Source: Hysterangium stoloniferum
Taxonomy: Eukaryota; Basidiomycota; Agaricomycetes; Hysterangiales; Hysterangiaceae
NCBI GenBank assembly: GCA_015178975.1
Contig: WHVD01000007.1
Coordinates: forward strand, 992,001 to 1,056,000
Length of the DNA: 64,000 nucleotides
Reading direction: 5' to 3'
The notes under the pieces are model-generated. The model was not told the origin of the DNA. It ran no database searches and saw only the letters and a program-made list of their open reading frames with translations. Shown piece after piece: positions 22,809 through 35,425 of the stretch. A program made the position numbers and the translations under genes. The number at the start of each line of letters is the position of its first letter. Within the stretch, counting starts at the first letter, position 1.

Positions 22809-24647
22809 CTAGTCATGGTTCTCCAACACTGATCTGGAGTTTGAATTAGATTTTGCCCACACACCTGTTGAAGGTGTGGCGATGAGAGAAAGGAGGGAAT
22901 GAGCCGGGACGGTTATTCTTTCAAGGTAGGTAGCGACGTATTGATCGTTGATTGAGCCACGCATTGCGTCACAATGTGAAAGAAACGGGAATATATTGAG
23001 GTTCCGCATTGTGGTACACGCTGATTCGATGTCTGAAGATGCGGCAATCAGCTTCAGAGTAACCTCGATTAATCTTTCGCCTGACCAGAGGAGGCACACA
23101 TTTGCACTCTTATACGTCAGAATCAGACTGGTAGGATGTTTTAATGGGCAGATATGAGGTGATGGCGAAAGGTAAAACATTCTCGACATACCATAGGAGG
23201 GGCTCAATGAGTGAAGAAACCACATTCAGCTGGTTGATATGATTCCTGAGAAGGGTGCTGTCGTCGAAGAAGGTTGTCAGGGCCCGGATATAATGACACA
23301 GTGAATACGTTGTGTCCGCATCGATATGAAGAGTCAAGGACGCTATATGGAGGTTTGTGTCTTCCACTACAAACATCAATACATCTCCAGCAATATCTCG
23401 AAACCATTTATCCTGGTGGATGCAACACACGAGAAGCTGTATAGATGATTCATACGAGGAGCGTCGGTGTGGGTAATTTTGTCTGTGGTGGTTTTGGTGG
23501 GCTGAATGAATGATGTGAGGTCGCGACTCACGGTTGTACCCAGAATTCAATGTAACCTCTGATCTCAGTGAGCTCCGCCACAGGCAAGTCATGCACGTGG
23601 CAAATGTTTTTCACAATGCGCACAAGGTCGCCGAAGAGGATGGGAAGTTCACAAAGGGACGATATATATCTGGCAATTTTTTGAATAAAGGTCGACGCAA
23701 CCTCATCCAGGTTGGGTGTAGCGGCGATTTGATGAGAGCAATGTAAAGCGTTGACGTAATTGCGGTTGATCGCCGATCTTCATCTGACCATCGAGCGCTG
23801 GGAGACCCCAAGCCATATACCATAAGCTGGACACTGTGACATTCCTCCGCTGTATAACACCTTAATACCACATACCCGCTAAGACCACTGAGGCCTGTTG
23901 TCGAATTCGAGGCGGAGAAGGGGGTCTACAAAGGCATGAGTATTGTGAGTGTATTCCCTGATTGACGCTGTTTTATCCATCAGTCTTGCCAATGTGAAAT
24001 GCCCTGAATACAAACTCATCAATGACGTTCTGGCATTTCCATGGTGCACGCGTCATTCGCTCGTATATCATCAACTTTATCATCAGCCAAGCTGTCTTTG
24101 CGCTGCAAAGTACTCTCATCCCAACCTTTTCCAAACCGACTCCACAGTAATACCCTGGGCTAATTTCAACACTTGAATATGAGCTATTCCGAGATGAGAC
24201 GCCTACCCCAGTCTATGCCACCTCTGGGATGTGGACTGAGTTTGAATAAGGCGTTGGTGGATCTCCCTCGTATCTTACTATTATGCGGTGGGTCATGGGA
24301 ATTTCTCTCTCCTTGGGACTGAAAAAATCCCGCCTGTGAACGGTGTCCATAAAAGGATATTTCGTTGTGCGCACCCATTCCTCCACACAAACATCCACGT
24401 CTTCTTCAGACAGTGGTATGCGCTGCTCGTCATGGTGTTCTCGGTAACATAATCAGTGCCCATGTTCGAGACAGCTACATCGCTCTCGAAGCTTCACCCC
24501 GGATCTTTCCCTCATTCCCGTGTCATCGATCACCTGTCGTTCCATCCTCAATACAGCCGTGGAAGCCAAGGGTTGTAGGCAGTCAACCTCTTGGAGGAGG
24601 GATAGGATATCCTCCCTCCTCGGAGTTATCTCGTTGGAAGTTGACAT
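22809..24647 (-). pseudogene. Main-family copy 8, nonsense and frameshift
   Basis: The ATG is at 24645-24647. Exon 1 (short subfamily) has TGA at 24453-24455 where relatives have TGT. Exon 2 has a frame change near 24205 ('ggggtaggcgtc' against 'ggggagtcgtc') that leads to a stop. Exons 3-5 remain recognisable. Exon 5 is open from intron 4 to the stop at 22809 and keeps LIEVTLKLIAASSDIESACT, but has lost a few codons around FPFLSHCD. Confidence 0.8.
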
Positions 24648-25375
24648 TGGTAGGTAGCAGTCGTACTCATACCCTAAGGGAATGCTGTGCCTTTAAGGTG
24701 AAGTTAGTCGGAGAGTCAACTTCCCGGCATAGCATTGTGGCCGTTCTCCTACAGGATACACACCGTTCCATCCTTTCCTTTTAAACAACTTGAAGGACCA
24801 CTTATATTTCTTGAATAATACAGGCAGGACACTCTCAAGTTACTTTACCATCCTTACGCTTCATCCTTACGCTTCATCAGATCATCTACCGCAGGAAACA
24901 CACATGGCGGCTGAGAATACATCGACAGGTCGTCACCGCATGATGTGCTAACTTCCGATTTCTTGAACGATAGATTTCATGGCAATCCATTTTTCCGTCA
25001 AAAGTGACATCTTCATTGATAGAATATGTAAGTGTAGTGGCGGTTATCCATCGCACTGCTGATGAGGTATAGCCCCAGGCAGTTTGGGCTCCGGCCCTAT
25101 CTAACGGAAATATCCGCTTCGTATTCAATTCTTTCATAATTCCAACGAGATATGCATTCCAATAATTCATTAGTGATGCTAATTGGCGTCGATATTGAAT
25201 ATCCATATTTGTGGCGAATCCGTCAGCTTTTATTAACGGAATCGTGCGTGTAAACAATATTCAGTCATTATTACTCACAGGCTAGCCTTATTATTACTGT
25301 CCTTCTCAGTGCACGAATCCGCCCCAGGCTCCGTTATTTATCAAGGACTTGTATATTCGACTCAAAAATGTGAAG
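24648..25375 (-). repeat. Upstream block of copy 8
   Basis: Family upstream block in reverse. A 123-codon antisense frame (24886-25257) spans it but is not preserved elsewhere. It ends near 25375 at the start of another repeated segment. Confidence 0.5.
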
Positions 25376-25800
25376 GCAGAAAAAACATTGTCAGCCACTG
25401 CCCGCATGACCTGTCTTGTTATTTTCATTGTTCTATCGCCTTAATTTGTTTTAATATATTTTTTAAAGTAAATATATTTTAATGTTTTGAATATTGCTGG
25501 TGCGTTTGTATTAATACATGATTACATATATTATGATAGGCAACTTGGCAAGTTGATAGCTGGGTAACTCACTTGACGTCGCTAGCCCGCATTTTGTATC
25601 CGCATATTTGGCAATTCAAGGGTGGCGGGTGGTCTTGCATTGGAGCGGGTTGACCTCGTGTGCGTTCACACTGATTCCATTATATGTGGAAGGATATAAG
25701 GGGATGTGAATTGACTATAACTCTACACAATAGAGGAGGAAAGACTACCTGAATGGGTGATTGGTCGCCAGCGTCTAACTGTTTTATATATTACCAGGAC
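25376..25800 (+). repeat. Repeated module T (AT-rich, then 'cccgcatgacctgtc')
   Basis: Shared with 44440-44710 ('cccgcatgacttatcgttg', 'tctatcgcc', 'gattacatagattatta', 'gttgacagctgggta') and in part with 36000-36240 and 62115-62170. It looks like a 3' UTR or intergenic segment moved with the array. No conserved frame. Confidence 0.45.
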
Positions 25801-26028
25801 GGATATGAGTGAGAGGGAGTGTAGAGATGGAATTCATTAACGACTTCTCGTTAATATTAACCTCATGGAGTTGTTTAACGTTATTGGCCCTGTCAAAGTG
25901 AGACCCAGGTTTGGAGACTCAACGATCCACCCATGCATGGCGGTATTCGACAAGTATTCCAGTCCTATGGTTTTCAGATCCTGCGGAGGTCCAGATTGGG
26001 CCCACCTATACTAGAGTCCTAGGCAGTC

Positions 26029-26364
26029 GTGAGCAGCACCGGGAGTGACAACACAGAAAATGATCTTGTCGGTATCGCGTGCAATTATGATTCTTCTCTG
26101 ACGTTTGGGGCAGAGAGAGTGTCAGTAGTTGATGAAACCTCAGAGCCCGCGCAAGCAGATGGATCTGGGCAGAGGATTAATCGGTCGACTGGCGAGGGTA
26201 AAGCCGGTATGGAGAGAAAAAGGTCTCGAGCGGTGAAGTATGGTACTGAAGGTTTGCGGGACCGAGAAATGATTCCACAAATCGGGGAACCAAAAGCGAC
26301 ATTTGAAGAAAAACTCCACCCGATGAGCGTTATGCCTCCCCGTAATGACAACCTTGGACGATAG
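26029..26364 (+). CDS. Orphan open frame, 111 codons, function unknown
   Basis: A single-copy open frame beginning at GTG (the first ATG is well inside), rich in Glu, Arg, Ser and Gly, ending MPPRNDNLGR. The sequence does not resemble the main family, S module or transposons here. Flanks 25800-26028 contain nothing else I can identify. It could be chance or an exon of an element fragment. Confidence 0.25.
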   Translation: MSSTGSDNTENDLVGIACNYDSSLTFGAERVSVVDETSEPAQADGSGQRINRSTGEGKAGMERKRSRAVKYGTEGLRDREMIPQIGEPKATFEEKLHPMSVMPPRNDNLGR

Positions 26365-26379
26365 TGACATGAACCCTAC

Positions 26380-27110
26380 ATGATTAGGCCTATGAACCCT
26401 ACATATATATTGACGCGAACTCTCAATCGCCAAGAATCGTACATTGGTTGATGAGAGATGACAAAGGGTGCCGGATGACGAGGAACGTATTCATCCGGAT
26501 AGTGGTGACAATGTCTTACTCTCTTCCTTGCTTGCTGGAATAGGAACTCAAAGCCAGCCAGGTGCTTAAAAGGGTTCCGTTTAAATAAGAAAAGACTTGG
26601 TCGAATTGAAGACTCGTCAGGAAAATGGCTTGCAGCGCTGGGAGGCAAAACGGCTATCTGGGATGCTCCAGGCCGTTCCAGACGCTCCACCATGTTCAGG
26701 CGCGGTCTAGATTACGGGGATTTTCCTTCGTGAGTTTCTCGGATAAAATCCAAATTCACTGGTGCTTCATACTGGTGCTTCATATTTTTCAAGACATCCC
26801 GTGGTGGTACACAAAACACCGACTGACTTGTGATGAAAGATATTCAAGCCAGTCTCACAGAATATCGATCACATACAGGTGTGTCATCTTGCAGGCTATT
26901 ATTTCTGAATTAGAACTGTTCCTTATCAAGTGGTCATGGTATCTAGATTCCGTTCACGTCTCCGGTATCCCTAAGCATGAGTTATATAATACCGGTCTCA
27001 AAAGTGCCTTGGGGTGCTCGTTTGACCATCTTTGTAATATTGGCGGTTGTGTTTTTTTTCAATTCGAATCCCATGAGAGTGAGGCGCTCCGGCATTGGGG
27101 CAAGTTTTTG
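26380..27110 (+). pseudogene. S module
   Basis: Starts with MIRPMNPTYILTRTLNRQES, the usual N-terminal segment, then stops. It continues through a middle segment to LIKWSWYLDSVHVSGIPKHE near 26917-26985. Stops at several points make it non-coding as it stands. Confidence 0.45.
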
Positions 27111-27174
27111 AATGCAGAGAAATACATTATGTAACCACCTAACACTGACCCTGTATATTTTAAAAGGCCCCTCC

Positions 27175-27428
27175 TGTTGAAACAGTTGAATAACACTTTG
27201 CAGAACACCCCTGTGAGTGTGATTGGAAAGTAAACACTAAGGAGACTTTTCCACACCCACAGTGGACTATACTACTAGGTGCTTATCTAAGCACCTATAC
27301 AGTAGTTACCGACCTAAGGTAACTCACTCAATACTGCACCTACAGTGCTGGGAAAAATACTACAAATATTGGAAAAATATGGAGATCTAATAGACTATGT
27401 TAGAGCTGTAGTATTATACTCTAACACT
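27175..27428 (-). mobile_element. 3' LTR of the copia element
   Basis: On the minus strand it starts TGTTAGAG (27428 down) directly after the polypurine tract AGGTGGGAG (27437-27429), and ends TTTCAACA at 27175. Length is 254 bp. No 5' partner LTR remains. Confidence 0.65.
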
Positions 27429-30230
27429 CCCACCTAATGAGACAGCTCTATGCTAGTCCCAATAGTTTTCTGAAATATTCCATCTTTGGCTTAGCCAATG
27501 GTTTTGTTAATAAATCTGCAGGCATCTCTGAAGTAGGTAGATGAACAACTTTAATCTTCCCACTATCAACCTCCTGCCTTAACCAATATGTCCTCAAATC
27601 AAGATGCTTCATTCGACCATGGTGTTCAGGATCCCTGGCAACTGCCATAGCAGATTGGTTGTCAAGATACAAAGTGGATGCAGTCTTTTGAGGATATCCC
27701 AATTCCTCAAATAAGTTCCACAACCATAATACCTCTGCACCTGCTGATACTGCTGCAATGTACTCTTCTTCAGTAGTAGAGAGAGTAACAATAGTTTGTA
27801 GTTTATGCTGCCAGCTAATGGCTCCAGTACCTATTTTAACCATATATGTACCAGTAGATTTTCCAGTGGATTTATCACCTCCATGATCAGTATCTGAATA
27901 GGATACAAATAGTTCCTTGTCATTACTAGAGCCATAAGTTAAACCCAAGTCAAGAGTGCCTTTGAGATACTGGAAGAGGTGTTTTACTGCTAGCCAATGA
28001 GCCTTTCCTGGATTTTGATTGAATCTAGCCAATACACCAACAGTGTGACCAATGTCTGGACGAGTGGCAACAGCCAAATACATATATAAGAGACCCAATA
28101 GCATGGATATATGGAATGTCCTTCATATATGCAATCTCCTCAGGGGACACTGGAGCCTGGTCTTTACTCAGTTTCAAGTTAGGCACTATAGGTGTACTAA
28201 TTGGATTGCAATCAGCAAGACCATAGCGCTGTAACATGTCCAAAATATATTGCTACTGTGATAGAGTAATGATTCACTTCTTCCTGTCTCTTTCAATGCC
28301 AACACCCAATAAGTAAGTAATTGGACCAAGATCATACAATTTGAAGTAGCTCTTTAGATCATCTTTGAGCTTCTTGATAGCCTCCTTATATTGGATGCAA
28401 TAGTCATGTCATCTATAAATACTGGTATAATGACTTTGACATCACCCTTTTGGAAAACCCAAATACTATGATCACATACATAGTACTTGTTTGAAATCCA
28501 AGCTGAGTAAGACAGCATTCAACTTCTTGTGCCAGATACATGGTGATTGATGTAAACCATAAAGTCCTTTCAAGAGAAGTAAAAACTCATTATGAGTACC
28601 TTGGTGAAAACCCTCAGGTTAGTACACCTCCTCTTCAAGTTCACCATTTAAGAATGCAGAAGAGATATCTATACTCTCAAGTTCCATATTCTCTAGTGCA
28701 GCCAAAGCTAGAACAGCACATAAGGTAGCCTATTTGGCAGTAGGAGCAAAGGTATCAGTGAAATCAAATCCTGGTTGCTGTGCATAGCCTTTGGCAACAA
28801 GATGAGCTTTGAACTTGTCAATTGAGCCATCCTTTTTATGCTTTATTAAAAATACCCAATGAGAGCCAATAGCTTTATGACCCTCAGGTAATTTGGCAAG
28901 GTGAAAGGTGCCATTTTCAAGCAAAGATTGCATTTCAGCATATGCAGCATCATACCACCTGTCAGGGTCAACTTGCCAGAAGTGCTTAGGCGGAACTTTG
29001 TTTCTGGGTGGATTGCAACATGGTTGAGGAGGAGGACTTGGTGAATGCTCAGAAGCAGAATCAGAGCTACAGCCTGAATCACGAGCCAAAGCATTATCCT
29101 GATAATCTCCCACCTGATTTGGTTCCTGTGGAGCTCCCACCTGATTAGGATGAGCTCCCACCTGAGTAGACCTAGATGGGCCAGGAAGAAACATATCAAT
29201 GAATTGTTGGGTATCAGGAAAAGCCTTAGGAATAGATAGTGGTGGTGGTGATGGTGTAGTTTGCTTAGATAGTCCTGGCAAAACCCTCTTATCAAAAACA
29301 GCATTATTACTGACTATAATCTTTTTAGTCAGTGGATTGTAAAATAACCAACCCTTATAATCTGAAGGATATCCAATGAAGACACACTTTTGTGTGTGAG
29401 AGCCAAGTCCAATATATTGATCCTTCTGCACATGTACATAGGCAGTGGATCCAAATACCCTAAGATTTGACACATCTGGTTTTCTGCCATGGAAAGCAGT
29501 ATAGGGCACAGAGTGTTTAAGAGCAGTAGTAGGGGTGATTGTGTGCATAAGTAATTGCAAGAGCAGCATGTCCCCAAAAAGAAGGAGGAAGGTGGGATTC
29601 AGTCAAAATTGAAGTGGACCCTTCTTCCAGTGTCCTATTAAAGTGCTCAGTCACACCATTCTGGTGAGGCTCACTTCAGACAGTATGCTACCAACTAATG
29701 CTAGCGTTTGCAAGGAAGGCATCAAATTCCTTTGATATATACTCTCCACCCTTGTCATCCCTAAAAATCTTAATCATCTGACCAAGTTTATTTTCAACAC
29801 TGGCCTTGTATATCTTAAAAGCCTCAAATACATCACTCTTGTTTTTGAGTAATGCAGTCATAGCATAGTGTGAGGCATCATCAATGAAGGTTATCCAGTA
29901 GCGAAACCCTTATAGAGTTTGTGTAGGTAATGGACCATGAATCTCACTGTAGCAATCTGAGAGTCAATCGGAATACCAGTGACCAAGTCCCCTGTCATAA
30001 GCTTCTTTACATCTGCATGATTCAGCTGACTGAAATGATGATGCCAAAGTGTAGAGTCTAATGGACAGGTTGTAATGAGACCAGCATAATCTGTCATAGG
30101 TACTGTAATTCCATCTAAATAGGCCTGATTCTGTTCATTGACTGTTGCAGTGAAATACAAAACCTTCTTCTGATAGAAAGACATAGTGGAACCAAAGATA
30201 GAAACATGGTAGTTCTTTTTCTTTGTGGTT
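27429..30230 (-). mobile_element. Ty1/copia retrotransposon, 5'-truncated and frame-disrupted
   Basis: Read antisense in order: a GAG-pre-integrase segment (DSTLWHHHFSQLNHADVKKL, near 30050), integrase core remnants (29880-29570), the integrase C-terminal and linker region plus the start of reverse transcriptase (28730-29569, GSHWVFLIKHKKDGSIDKFK, ending at a stop), the RT active-site box FIDDM near 28410 in a broken frame, then RT end and RNase H (27448-28104, SYSDTDHGGD, TEEEYIAAVSAGAEVLWL, MKHLDLR). The gag and 5' LTR are gone; the element joins exon 3 of copy 9 at about 30230. Integrase and RT frames carry stops, so it is inactive. Confidence 0.85.
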
Positions 30231-30811
30231 TGTATGTAGCAGTGATTTGATGAGAGCATTGTAAAGTGATGGCTGATTTAGATATGGCCATTGAGCCCCG
30301 GGACACCAGAAAAAGGCTCCACTCAACAATATCATAAGCCTTTCAGTGTGGCCGTCTTTCCTCCGCAGTCCACCATCCCCAAACCAGAACATGTCTATGA
30401 CCATCGACGCTTGGTTTCAAATTTGAAGGGGATATGTGGGTCTAGAATGGCATGAGTATTTTGAGTGTATTCAATGATTGATGCTGTTGGATCCCTACCT
30501 TATCAAATCAATGCTCTTTTGAATTACTATTCCAAATCTTGGAAGTGTAATATACTTCTAGAGAAACTTGTTAAAGCCATATTTCCATGCGATTCTCTTG
30601 TATATTGTTAACTTTGCCATCAGCGAAGCTCTTGTTGTGCTATAAAGCAAGTAATACTGGGGCTAATTTCAACCCTTGAAGACGACCTAACAGCCAGTGA
30701 AACCACTTCCCAGTCGATGGTATGACTGCGATATGGACGGAGATTTGATGTCATGTTGGTGGATCCTGCTCTCATCTTAATAATCATTGGGACCTCGTTG
30801 GAAGTTGACAT
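30231..30811 (-). pseudogene. Main-family copy 9, internally deleted, 3' end replaced by copia
   Basis: The ATG at 30809-30811 gives MSTSNEV and then joins in frame to exon 2 sequence (PMIIKMRAGSTNMTSNLRP), so nearly all of exon 1 and intron 1 are deleted. A second deletion removes the GYYCGV region. Intron 2 and the start of exon 3 follow until the copia junction after 'actgctacata'. Confidence 0.7.
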
Positions 30812-31990
30812 TGGTGATAGCAGTCGTTCTTATACTGGAGTGGTTCCATTTTAAGGTGCAGTTAGATGGAGAGTCAATTTCCTGGTATAGCATTGTGGCC
30901 GTGGTCCTCAGGATCTGCACCACTCTACCCTTTCCTATTAAACAACTTGAAAGCTCATGCTTTCTTTTCCAATAATACAGCCAGGATACTCTCAAATGAG
31001 TTTACCATTTGCTTGTTATTCCTCAACTTCATCACATACTACAGGCAACACATGTGGCGGCTGGGAATACATTAACACAATGTCACTGCATCATGTGGTA
31101 ATTTCTAAGTTCTTGAGCACTATATTTTAGGGTAATCCATCTTTTTCGTAAGTCAAGAAGATCTCCATAGATAGAATATGTAAATGCAGCAAATGCTATC
31201 CATGGCAGTGCTCATCGGTTACAGCCTCAGGTGTTTTCGACTCAGGCTATATCCAAAGGAAATATGCTATTCGTTTTCAATTATATCAGAATTCCACCCA
31301 GGAACCATTTCAATAATCCATTAGTCATGCGAATTGGGGTGAAACCTGAATATTCTTTTTTGTGGGGAGTCCTTCAGAGTTTTGACTAACACATTGTGTA
31401 ATCGATATTCACTCATAATTCATTGGACATCTAGTTTTATTAGTCCCCTCTTCTGGCTGACTAAACTTAATCTCCCCAGGCTCAAGTCATTAGTGATTTG
31501 GCAGATCAAGGATTGTGAGCTACTGTTGCTTCACCTCTTCCAGGTGGCGCTCTGTGGGTTTGTAGAGATCCACTATGCTCACTATGCTTTTACAGCCCTT
31601 TTCCTGCCAACTTGCTGATCCCTTCCATGCCGACCACTACATTATCCCCTGTAACCTTAACAAAAGTTGTTTTAGGAATCTTTGCCTCCCACTATGGCGA
31701 TTTCGTATATTTTCTGGGTATATTATGCCAGTTGACCCTTTCTCTTTCTCTGTTTTTCAAGGTTCTTGGGCTTGGAATCAATGATTTCCGTGAGTGCGTA
31801 TGAACTTCTGAGCTCACATATGGTGTTGTCTCTTCGGTTAAAACCACTGTGTGGACTCACTTGGCAACAACATACTTGATGGAAGGGTCTAAAACCCTTA
31901 TGGGTATATTCCTAGAGTTTCTGCTCAATGTTATACCATGCTTCTCACTGCAGCATTTTCATCCCCACTATCCCTAGCTGATCCATCAAT
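30812..31990 (-). repeat. Upstream block of copy 9 with a distal extension
   Basis: The proximal part is the family block. The distal part (31550-31990) matches 50560-51030; on the + strand both encode a similar hydrophobic stretch (KVVLGIF..., QLTLSLSLFFKVL against KVVVVIF..., QLTHSPSLVFMIL) in the same frame. This may be an exon of another gene upstream, but the flanking frames are closed. Confidence 0.4.
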
Positions 31991-32122
31991 GCAATGATTA
32001 GAGCTTCACCTGTGCATTCATTTTTTCTACTTCATAAATCCATGGACGAATACCAGTCTGCACGTATCCTTTCAACCTGCATTGAGCAGCACCCCTACGT
32101 GTGAAAACATTCCCGCCATCGA
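31991..32122 (-). other. Left part of the NVxTRGxAAQC module, split by an insertion
   Basis: Matches 4560-4700 up to about 32117, and its continuation ('atgatccagctaatag') resumes at 35575 after the 3.45-kb element. This supports insertion of that element into an existing repeat copy. Confidence 0.5.
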
Positions 32123-32525
32123 TGTTACGACGGAACAATCCCGCCGGACTCCAGGCACTAACCCGTACGCCCCCACACGCTACAAGCACCAATCGTCTGT
32201 TTATAGGATTTCCCGCCTGGAGTCCGTTACGTCAAGACTTGTTACATTTGACCTCATCACGACACATATCAGTCACTGTTATGTATTTTTAGGTTTTTTC
32301 GATTTTTAACCAATCTCCCCTAAACAAATTGATAAAAACAAGTTTAAATGTACTTATATTGTGACGAAATTATTGTACAATAGTCTCCTGAAATTAACCT
32401 GATTTTTACAATTTATTTCATATTTTTATCATTTATTTTGGGAGAGTTCTCGAATTTCTACTGTTTATTCTTTTATCTAAATATCTTCTAAGTCGGCCAT
32501 CTGGCGCTGCTTGTGCAATGCACGG

Positions 32526-32850
32526 GAAAATCTGTCACAACAGGTGACATTTGTCACAACAGGTGACATTTGTCACAACAGGTGACATTTGTCACAACAG
32601 GTGACATTTGTCACAACAGGTGACATTTGTCACAACAGGTGACATTTGTCACAACAGGTGACATTTGTCACAACAGGTGACATTTGTCACAACAGGTGAC
32701 ATTTGTCACAACAGGTGACATTTGTCACAACAGGTGACATTTGTCACAACAGGTGACATTTGTCACATTCATCACAACAAGTGACATTCATCACAACAGG
32801 TGACATTTGTCACAACAAGTGACTGGTGTCACAACAAGTGACTGTTGTCA
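32526..32850. repeat. 19-bp minisatellite, palindromic unit
   Basis: About 12 near-perfect copies of TGTCACAACAGGTGACATT, then 4-5 degenerate ones. Each unit has TGTCAC and GTGACA arms separated by 5 nt, and neighbouring units also pair across the TT spacer, so single strands could fold into hairpin chains. Confidence 0.9.
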
Positions 32851-33085
32851 CAAAATGCAACGACTTATCACAAATGCGACAAGTTGTCACAAATGCGACA
32901 AGTTGTCACAAATGCGACAAGTTGTCACAAATGCGACAAGTTGTCACAAATGCGACAAGTTGTCACAAATGCGACAAGTTGTCACAAATGCGACAAGTTG
33001 TCACAAATGCGACAAGTTGTCACAAACACGACAAGTTGTCACAAACACGACAAGTTGTCACAAATGTGACAAGTTACAAACGCGA
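32851..33085. repeat. 19-bp minisatellite, second variant
   Basis: About 11 copies of TGTCACAAATGCGACAAGT in the same 19-bp register as the preceding array, sharing TGTCACAA. The second palindrome arm is lost. Three open frames across the array are repeat artefacts. Confidence 0.9.
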
Positions 33086-33419
33086 CACAGCTGTCACAAA
33101 TGGCTGAATATTAAAAATGTCACACATAGTGACATGTGTGGGAAAATTAAGTAATCAGCACGCACGCATGAAAACAGCAACTTCGCGACACACGAGAACA
33201 TTACATCAGCATATATGCTACAAGGGAAAGTAGTAGAAACTCCTGGAATATTCCAGCAGATTCCAGGTAAAATAGCTAAAAATAGGTAAAACAAGTAGCT
33301 AGAATATTCTCCCATGTCTCAGATTTTACTGTATATAACTCCACCACTGAAGTATAACTCATTTTAACCATCTTAACTATCCACATCAGTGTGCCACTGC
33401 AGTAAGCAGTTATATTCCA

Positions 33420-33580
33420 CCCCTAGTTGGGCTGTTGGATAAATATATACAAACACTTAGTCACCTCTAGTTGAGCTGCTGACCTAAGCTATCTCAGGAT
33501 CCATTGTCACCTCTAGTTGAGCTTCTGACATAATAATCCTACCCCCTTGTCACCTCTAGTTGAGCTTCTGACACAATGGA
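33420..33580. repeat. Interspersed 'cacctctagttgag' repeat
   Basis: The core CACCTCTAGTTGAGC recurs near 33462, 33511, 33551 and, more diverged, 34216 and 34259, spaced about 40-50 bp in the first cluster. No gene is seen in 33090-34850 apart from these repeats and AT-rich DNA. Confidence 0.6.
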
Positions 33581-33892
33581 GGATAACCCAAAACTTTAAA
33601 AGTTATTTATCCACTAAAGTATATATATTTATATTGTTTGTTGTAAAATTAATATTTAATCAAATTCAGTTGATTAGGTATCACTCTGAAGAATGCAAAG
33701 ATATTAATATTTATCCTATATCTGACAAAATTTAGTCAAACAATCATCTGTAGATTATTCTTTTGGAATAAATTGCACAATGGGGATTGGTACCCCAGAT
33801 AGTTCTGGTTAACTCTCTAAACCAACTAAATTTAAATTATATGAAATATATTTGAAAGTTTGCTTGTATACAAGAGAATAAATCATAACCCA

Positions 33893-34022
33893 AAGCTTAA
33901 GTCATAACCCAAATAATCTTGTTTAACCCAAATAATCGAGGTTAACCCAAATAATCGAGGTTAACCCAAATAATCTAGGTTAACCCAAATAATCTAGGTT
34001 AATCCAAATAATCTTGTGTAAC
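33893..34022. repeat. 19-bp minisatellite, AACCCAAATAATCnnGnTT
   Basis: About six units of AACCCAAATAATCGAGGTT and variants. It is unrelated in sequence to the other 19-bp arrays in the same element but has the same period. Confidence 0.85.
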
Positions 34023-35337
34023 TATGTCATTTGTGTGTATTTTAAAAAGGCATGCATATTTTAAAGATGAAATTTCAGGTAATTAAATATAAACTCATAG
34101 AATAAGTTGTCATGGCCAGAAGGAATAGTCTCACTTGGAAAATATGAGGATTATTCAGTAAAATTTTGTATATTCAATAAAGTGTGACCATCCTCCAATC
34201 TTATTCCCTTTTTTGCCACCTCTTAGTTGAGTAGCTGGCTATCCTTTATTACTTATCCACCTCTAGTTGAGTTGTTGGTTATAAATTAAAGTGATAAATA
34301 TTTTAGGTTATATTGAGATTAGGAATACATATATTCTAATTTCTACCTGGTTTTTGGCATAAACAAATACTGAGAATATTCTTGCAGAATCCTTAAGACT
34401 ACATTAAGATCCTGATAAGTTAGTATCACAGTAGACCCTGTAGGTTAGTATAAATAAAGCATATATTAGCCAAATAGTGTTTTATTCTATATCTAATCTT
34501 TTGACCTGTTTATAAATATTTTTACTGTTTGATAAATAGTATAAAATATATATAAACTAGCTAGAATCAAAGTTGAATCTAGTTTCGGAATCAGTGAATT
34601 GTTATGCATATTTTAATAGTGTTTTTACAGAAAAAGAACAAGCTTGCACAAGCAGCTCTCAAAACCTTCTTTGCAAAGTAGGGTGCATATATTCAAGTAA
34701 ACTCTTGACTTCAGGGGTTCTAAGTCTATTTAGGCTGCCACTGATTAATATCAAATACTTAAATTATTTTACCTTGCAGTGAATTGAGTATTTGCACATT
34801 TTGAAGAGCATTGGACTCCTTTTTCGGAAAATAGTATTAAAATAAGGCTAATACATCACAGTCACCGGACTTCCCCCGGACTCCATCTCTGTCTATGTCC
34901 GTCTTTGTCCCATGCATCAGTCACCGGATCCTGCTCAGAATCCCATCACCGCTCTAATCGAGCCCCATTCCCATTTTAGTCAAATGACCTGTCACGATTT
35001 AGGACTCTGCTCCCACTCCATTTCCCGTTATGGTTATACTTTGTCACGATTCAGACTCCGCTCCGTTCCGTTCCGTTCCTAACACCAAACTTGGTGTTTA
35101 CTATTCCCGTTTTATGTTTTGTTAGTTTCATTTCATCATTACTGGATTTGGTATGTTATTCACTCCATGGTCTATGTAAACTGGCAGATGTTGTACATAC
35201 AATCCAGGCAGAAAATTAGCTTAGATTCCCCCCAGTGATCTAATATATTTTCCGCTCTAAAAACCTACTCTCATCAGACCGTTCGCACTAGTCAGAGCCC
35301 ACGGGCTCCGGCGCATCTATCTCTCAACCATCTCGAC

Positions 35338-35425
35338 TCATGACCCACGACCTCCGACTTATGACCTACGACCCACGACCTACGACCCACGACCTACGAC
35401 CCACGACCTACGACCCACGACCCCC
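35338..35425. repeat. 14-bp repeat ACGACCTACGACCC
   Basis: About six alternating 'cacgacctacgac' units near the right end of the 3.45-kb element. No coding potential. Confidence 0.75.

Noticed and set aside
27448-30230. Active copia retrotransposon
   Set aside because: 5' LTR and gag are missing, and the integrase and RT frames contain stops and shifts.
32526-33085. CRISPR array
   Set aside because: Units are contiguous 19-bp tandem repeats without unique spacers, in a eukaryotic context.
32807-33154. Frames encoding repeated CHKCDKLSQMRQVVTNATS
   Set aside because: Three frames of the same strand give shifted versions of one 19-bp minisatellite, so this is a repeat artefact.
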